Source of the DNA: an uncultured Opitutales bacterium
GTDB taxonomy: Bacteria; Verrucomicrobiota; Verrucomicrobiia; Opitutales; Intestinicryptomonadaceae
Length of the DNA: 48,008 bases
Assembly (NCBI GenBank): GCA_944389315.1
Contig: CALXLX010000021.1
Span: 1 to 48,008 of the forward strand
Direction of reading: 5' to 3'
A model generated the notes under the pieces. That model ran no database searches. It was given only the letters and a program-made list of their open reading frames with translations, and was not told where the DNA came from. Shown here piece after piece: positions 44,249 to 48,008 of the stretch; the stretch's first letter is position 1, and the number at the start of each line of letters is the position of its first letter. The translations under genes were made by a program, and so were the position numbers.

Positions 44249-44953
44249 ATGAGTTGTCCATACCAGTGCTCTCACGAAGTCCAACAGATGTGCTTTGTCT
44301 CCAAAGGGGCAAAACACGGACCGGCGCCCATACCCGAAGAGGGAAAGTGGGTTAAGTCAAAGAAAATAGAGGATATCAGCGGACTGACGCACGGCGTCGG
44401 CGCATGCGCACCCCAGCAGGGCGCGTGCAAGCTTACCCTCAACGTAAAGGACGGGGTGATACAGGAGGCCCTCGTCGAGACGATAGGCTGCTCGGGCATG
44501 ACGCATTCTGCGGCTATGGCCGCGGAGGTTCTCCCCGGAAAGACCGTTCTTGAGGCGGTAAATAGCGACCTCGTTTGCGACGCCATAAACGTCGCCATGC
44601 GCGAGTTGTTCCTGCAGATAGTCTACGGCAGGACGCAGACGGCCTTCTCCGAGGGCGGCTTGCCGATAGGAGCCGGTCTTGAGGACCTCGGCAAGGGGTT
44701 GCGCTCGCAGGTCGGCACGATGTATTCCACGAGCGTCAAGGGCCCGCGCTATCTGGAGATGGCCGAAGGCTATGTCCTCAAGATAGGCCTGGACAAGAAT
44801 GACGAGATTATCGGCTATCAGTTTGTCCACTTGGGCAAGATGATGGAGGCCATCAGGAAGGGCATGGACGCCACGGAGGCCCTCGCAAAATTCACCGGCA
44901 CTTACGGCCGTTTTGACGAAGCCGTAAAGACCATAGACCCCCGCAAAGAGTAG
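44249..44953 (+). CDS. FeS-cluster scaffold-like protein paired with GGGtGRT protein
   Basis: The protein has 234 residues. An N-terminal cysteine group (C3, C7, C15), GACAPQQGACKLTL (C53, C60) and IGCSGMTHSAAMAAEVLPG (C81) resemble the NifU/IscU N-terminal scaffold, where conserved cysteines assemble an iron-sulfur cluster. The family is annotated as iron-sulfur cluster assembly scaffold proteins found next to GGGtGRT proteins. It ends 9 bp before that partner, so one operon. Biological role is not established; cytoplasmic (no signal peptide). Confidence 0.85.
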   Translation: MSCPYQCSHEVQQMCFVSKGAKHGPAPIPEEGKWVKSKKIEDISGLTHGVGACAPQQGACKLTLNVKDGVIQEALVETIGCSGMTHSAAMAAEVLPGKTVLEAVNSDLVCDAINVAMRELFLQIVYGRTQTAFSEGGLPIGAGLEDLGKGLRSQVGTMYSTSVKGPRYLEMAEGYVLKIGLDKNDEIIGYQFVHLGKMMEAIRKGMDATEALAKFTGTYGRFDEAVKTIDPRKE

Positions 44954-44962
44954 GAGAATACA

Positions 44963-45958
44963 ATGGTTACTTTTGAAGGATACGACAGGCGCATAGCCAA
45001 GATAGAAAAAGCGCTAAAGGAGTTCGGGTTCTCCTCGCTGGAGGAGGCAAAGGCTCTTTGCGACGAAAACGGCGTAAATGTTGACGCAATAGTAAAGGGA
45101 GTTCAGCCCATAGCTTTTGAGAACGCCGTTTGGGCGTACACTCTTGGAGCGGCCATAGCTCTCAAGGACGGCACGAGAGATGCCGCAAGGGCTGCGGAGC
45201 TTCTGGGCAAGGGCTTGCAGGCGTTCTGCATACCTGGTTCGGTTGCGGACCAGAGGGAAGTCGGCCTTGGGCACGGCAATCTGGCGGCCATGCTTTTGCG
45301 CGACGAGACAAAGTGCTTCTGCTTCCTGGCGGGCCACGAGAGCTTTGCGGCAGCCGAGGGCGCAATAGGCATAGCCCGCACGGCGAACAAGGTCCGCAAG
45401 GAGCCGCTTAGGGTTATACTCAACGGCTTGGGCAAGGACGCCGCCTACATCATATCTCGCATAAACGGCTTTACGCATGTTGAGACGGAGTACGACTATT
45501 TCACCGGAGAGCTGAAAGTCGTAAAGGAGACTCCGTTCTCCAGCGGAGAGAAGGCCAAGGTCAAAGTTTACGGAGCGGACGATGTCTCCGAGGGCGTTGC
45601 AATCATGATAAAGGAGGGTGTCGACGTTTCCATAACGGGCAACTCCACGAACCCGACGCGCTTCCAGCATCCCGTTGCGGGCACCTACAAGAAGTGGGCC
45701 ATAGAGCACGGCAGAAAGTACTTCTCGGTTGCTAGCGGCGGCGGCACGGGCAGAACCCTGCACCCCGACAATGTCGCGGCGGGCCCGGCCTCCTACGGCA
45801 TGACGGACACCATGGGCAGAATGCACGGAGACGCGCAGTTTGCGGGTTCGTCCTCGGTTCCTGCGCACGTGGAGATGATGGGCCTTATCGGAATGGGCAA
45901 CAACCCCATGGTTGGCGCTTCCGTTGCGGTTGCGGTTGCGATAGCAACGCGCAAGTAA
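44963..45958 (+). CDS. GGGtGRT-family protein
   Basis: The protein has 331 residues. The eponymous motif is G259-GGTGRT-265 within SVASGGGTGRTLHPDN, followed by GPASYGMTDTMGRMHGDAQF and GLIGMGNNPMVGASVAVAV. Glycine-rich loops and conserved His/Asp residues suggest a nucleotide or cofactor-binding enzyme, but no activity is known. It is co-transcribed with the FeS-scaffold-like gene upstream, and a strong terminator follows, so the pair is a self-contained unit. Confidence 0.9.
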   Translation: MVTFEGYDRRIAKIEKALKEFGFSSLEEAKALCDENGVNVDAIVKGVQPIAFENAVWAYTLGAAIALKDGTRDAARAAELLGKGLQAFCIPGSVADQREVGLGHGNLAAMLLRDETKCFCFLAGHESFAAAEGAIGIARTANKVRKEPLRVILNGLGKDAAYIISRINGFTHVETEYDYFTGELKVVKETPFSSGEKAKVKVYGADDVSEGVAIMIKEGVDVSITGNSTNPTRFQHPVAGTYKKWAIEHGRKYFSVASGGGTGRTLHPDNVAAGPASYGMTDTMGRMHGDAQFAGSSSVPAHVEMMGLIGMGNNPMVGASVAVAVAIATRK

Positions 45959-45979
45959 TAGGGCTTTGAATAAAACTTT

Positions 45980-46007
45980 AAAGGCGGCTCTTTGAGCCGC
46001 CTTTTTT
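45980..46007 (+). terminator. Terminator of the GGGtGRT operon
   Basis: AAAGGCGGCTC 45980-45990 and GAGCCGCCTTT 45994-46004 form a perfect 11-bp stem with a TTT loop and a long T-run, 21 bp after the stop. Confidence 0.9.
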
Positions 46008-46267
46008 TATTTTCCGAAGGCAACGCTCTTTGCATGCTTTTCCTGCGCAAGGGAAAAAGCCCGCAGGGATAAGGCAAGACGTGTTTCCCAAAAAGGAGCG
46101 ATATTTCTCTCCGCCGTCATCTAAAAAGAGTTTGCCCCATAAGCAATTTTACCAGGGGACTTACAAGAAGCATACGCAGCCAGGCTTCCTCAAGTTTGAG
46201 CATAAACGCGCGCAATAGACTTTTTACGTTTTGACAGCGCGGCATTGGTAAGGAAAAATGGACAGAT
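46008..46267. other. Upstream region of the SGNH hydrolase gene
   Basis: No gene seen; includes an AAGGA 14-18 bases before ATG 46268 and otherwise ordinary sequence. Confidence 0.35.
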
Positions 46268-47389
46268 ATGAAAAAGCTGGCATTTATATTTCTTCTGGGA
46301 ATGGCCTGTTCAATCTTTGCGGTTGAGATAGGCGACATAGACAAGAACTTTAGGATAGAAACCGTCGGTAGCGCACCGGTAAAATTTTTCAACGCCCTAA
46401 AGCGGCCTTTCGCTCTGGAAGGCCTGCCGTGGACGGAGCCGGGCGGGCAGATATACAGGATTCCCAAAGAGCTCAGGGGCGTCAAGGGGCTTGGCGGCGT
46501 AAACTACCATGCGAAGCAGTCGGCCGGGGCGGTGGTCCGTTTCAAGACGGATTCAAAAAATATATACATACGCTCAATGTTAAAGGACGGCCTTGAAATG
46601 CCGCACATGCCCAAGACAGGCTCCTCCGGGTTCGACTTTTTCATGGAGCTGCCCGGCGGCAAAGACGAGCATTTAAAGGTTGTAAGGGCGACGAACGCAA
46701 ATGTAAATAGGGAAGCGCCCGTAGACCAGAAAATAGCCTCTTTCAAAGACTCCCAGATGCGCGATTTTGCATTGTGGCTGCCGCTCTACGGAGGTCTGGA
46801 GACTCTGGAGATAGGGCTGGATAAGGACGCAAAAGTTCTTCCTCCCCGGCCGCACAAGGTTGAAAAGCCCGTAGTATTCTACGGCTCGAGCATAACGCAG
46901 GGCGCATGCGCCTCGCGTACGGGAAACGCCTATACGACAATGCTCTGCCGCGCCGTCGACGCCGAGCAGATAAACCTCGGATTTTCCGGCAGCGCCAAGG
47001 GCGAGCCGTCCATGGCCAAGGCCATAGCCAGCCTTGATATGTCCGTATTTGTATACGACTACGACTACAACGCCCCCGACGCAAAACACCTTGCCAAAAC
47101 GCACGAGCCCTTCTTTCTCGAGATAAGAAAGGCGCACCCTAATCTTCCCGTGATAATGCTCTCGCGCTGTTCGCACAGGCAGGACTACAGGCGCGACGTA
47201 GTCAGGCGCACCTACGAAAACGCCCTCAAGAGGGGGGACAAGAACGTCTATTTCATAGACGGCGCCGAGTTTTTCGGCGGCGAAGAAGACGTCTATGCCA
47301 CCGTCGACAACACCCACCCCAACGATTTGGGTTTTTACATGATGTTTAAGAGGGTTCTTCCCGTGCTAAAGAAGGCGCTTGGCCAATAG
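46268..47389 (+). CDS. Secreted SGNH/GDSL-type esterase
   Basis: The protein has 373 residues. A signal peptide (LAFIFLLGMACSIFAVE) precedes an N-terminal beta-rich domain (about 25-195) and a C-terminal SGNH domain: VFYGSSITQGACAS with nucleophile Ser208, NLGFSGSAKGEPSMA (block II glycine), and D347-NT-H350-PNDLGFYM (catalytic Asp and His). This two-domain plan matches the SGNH_hydro_2/GxDLY N-domain esterases of polysaccharide-degrading bacteria. It probably deacetylates a glycan; the substrate is unknown. Confidence 0.9.
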   Translation: MKKLAFIFLLGMACSIFAVEIGDIDKNFRIETVGSAPVKFFNALKRPFALEGLPWTEPGGQIYRIPKELRGVKGLGGVNYHAKQSAGAVVRFKTDSKNIYIRSMLKDGLEMPHMPKTGSSGFDFFMELPGGKDEHLKVVRATNANVNREAPVDQKIASFKDSQMRDFALWLPLYGGLETLEIGLDKDAKVLPPRPHKVEKPVVFYGSSITQGACASRTGNAYTTMLCRAVDAEQINLGFSGSAKGEPSMAKAIASLDMSVFVYDYDYNAPDAKHLAKTHEPFFLEIRKAHPNLPVIMLSRCSHRQDYRRDVVRRTYENALKRGDKNVYFIDGAEFFGGEEDVYATVDNTHPNDLGFYMMFKRVLPVLKKALGQ

Positions 47390-47656
47390 AATAGAATAGA
47401 ATGGCTTGCAGGGCAAGGATAGCGGCAGCATTTTTTCAAAGGATAATACGGCCGCACTTTGCTTTGCGAGTGTCTATCTTTTAAATCTGCGCCGTATTCC
47501 CGTAAGCCGGGAATGCCCGCTCAAACGCAAGGAAGGCAGGCCGGGAGGAAGAGGAATTTATCCTCCGACAAGAACCGGGGCAAAAATAAAAATTTACAAA
47601 AGTCGCTTTTTTTCTTGCCATTTGCCGCGCGAAGTAAAGTATTTGCGTCTTTCATT
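47390..47656. other. Intergenic region before tRNA-Ala
   Basis: It contains a short tandem repeat of TAGAA (47388-47402) and a perfect hairpin ATTCCCG/CGGGAAT near 47496-47514 without T-run. An open frame through the area has no recognisable content. Confidence 0.35.
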
Positions 47657-47732
47657 GGGGCCGTAGCTCAGTTGGAAGAGCGCTAGAATCGCACTCTAGA
47701 GGTCGTGAGTTCGAACCTCATCGGCTCCACCA
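47657..47732 (+). tRNA. tRNA-Ala (CGC)
   Basis: The 76-nt gene has acceptor GGGGCCG pairing with CGGCTCC, D arm AGCTCAGTTGGAAGAGC, anticodon stem CTAGA/TCTAG with loop ATCGCAC (anticodon CGC, reading GCG), T arm GTGAGTTCGAACCTCAT, and an encoded CCA. Confidence 0.94.
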
Positions 47733-47740
47733 AAAAATTT

Positions 47741-47770
47741 CCGCAATCCGCAAGGGTTGCGGCTTTTTTT
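47741..47770 (+). terminator. Terminator of tRNA-Ala
   Basis: CCGCAATCC 47741-47749 pairs with GGGTTGCGG 47754-47762 (nine pairs, one G-U) around a GCAA tetraloop, followed by C and seven T. Confidence 0.9.
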
Positions 47771-47882
47771 GCGCCGCATTGAAGGGCGCACGCCAGGCCC
47801 ATAAAGTGAGTTTTTTTCTTTTCGCAAAAAAATAAAGCGTAGACGGAAAAATAATTCTCCGTAGCTTCCCTACAAAAAAATA

Positions 47883-48008
47883 GGGTCAACCCCAAAGAGA
47901 GTGGATTTTAATGAAAGACGCCGCATAGAACCAAGACCCTCAATCTGTAATTTTGGAAGTTTCGATAACCGTAAGCCATTCGTTGTATCAGTTTCATTTT
48001 CCTGTGGA
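47883..48008 (-). mobile_element. Right end of an ISL3-like insertion sequence (partial)
   Basis: The transposase C-terminus ends at 47908, and 20-odd bases on, GGGTCAACCCCAAAGAGAGTGG (plus strand from 47883) would be the terminal inverted repeat; its partner lies outside the window. The boundary is an estimate from the position of the stop codon and the sequence character. Confidence 0.6.
47908..48008 (-). CDS. ISL3-family transposase, C-terminal fragment (continues beyond right edge)
   Basis: The last 33 codons read on the minus strand include KLIQRMAYGYRNFQNYRLRV, the very characteristic C-terminus of ISL3/IS204-type transposases (RRAYGFRNFENFRLR pattern), then end at TAA 47910-47908. The remainder of the gene is outside the window, so integrity cannot be judged. 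The fragment sits downstream of tRNA-Ala and its terminator. Confidence 0.75.
   Translation of the reverse strand, partial: HRKMKLIQRMAYGYRNFQNYRLRVLVLCGVFH

Overview
The window looks like chromosomal DNA of a Gram-negative Verrucomicrobiota bacterium, most likely an Opitutae-type member and possibly host-associated. This is an inference from three things. It has outer-membrane genes (lpxK, a kdsC-type phosphatase). It has a large surface protein with a C-terminal PEP-CTERM sorting signal. It also has many secreted carbohydrate-active proteins, several of them Tat-exported. By eye most of it is moderately GC-rich with one consistent codon style. The clear exception is the AT-rich gap around 26.5-26.8 kb.

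Layout. 1-5 kb: a sugar or polyol catabolic locus. A Gfo/Idh/MocA dehydrogenase (cut by the left edge) and a Tat-secreted TIM-barrel isomerase face a 1053-residue protein made of four consecutive isomerase-like TIM barrels. 5-7.7 kb: a LysM/coiled-coil envelope protein, parB and an unknown secreted protein. 7.9-13.1 kb: prmC and prfA, a kdsC-like phosphatase, a secreted EF-hand protein, and an orphan RelE-like protein overlapping pssA. 13.1-19.3 kb: a highly foldable non-coding stretch, a protein with two FAD-binding units in tandem, and a secreted parallel beta-helix protein. 19.4-23 kb: an NhaD/ArsB-type transporter, glnB, queG and tRNA-Tyr.

23.2-28.3 kb is the accessory part. It holds the PEP-CTERM surface protein and, divergent from it, a solitary tyrosine recombinase. 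The gap between them carries two oppositely oriented copies of a 15-bp palindromic element about 145 bp apart. One copy touches the recombinase start codon, and the other lies inside a possible 19-codon leader peptide with a strong ribosome binding site. This is the best candidate for an undescribed switch or autoregulatory circuit. tRNA-Arg and tRNA-Pro follow.

28.4-36.7 kb: a HisI-like protein with altered acidic residues, dnaN, a membrane protein, lpxK, a secreted glycoside hydrolase, a zinc-ribbon/CD225/DUF2752 trio, and a GlcD-like oxidase. 36.8-43.1 kb: ptsI, dxs, an xseB coding region with no usable start, and a thymidine-phosphorylase-like gene lacking a conserved active-site loop. 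43.2-48 kb: a secreted histidine phosphatase, the FeS-scaffold/GGGtGRT pair, an SGNH hydrolase, tRNA-Ala, and the C-terminal end of an ISL3-like transposase at the right edge.

Housekeeping genes are interleaved with short operons. Many transcription units end in clear hairpin terminators, listed below. All family calls come from motifs read in the translations; no database search was run.
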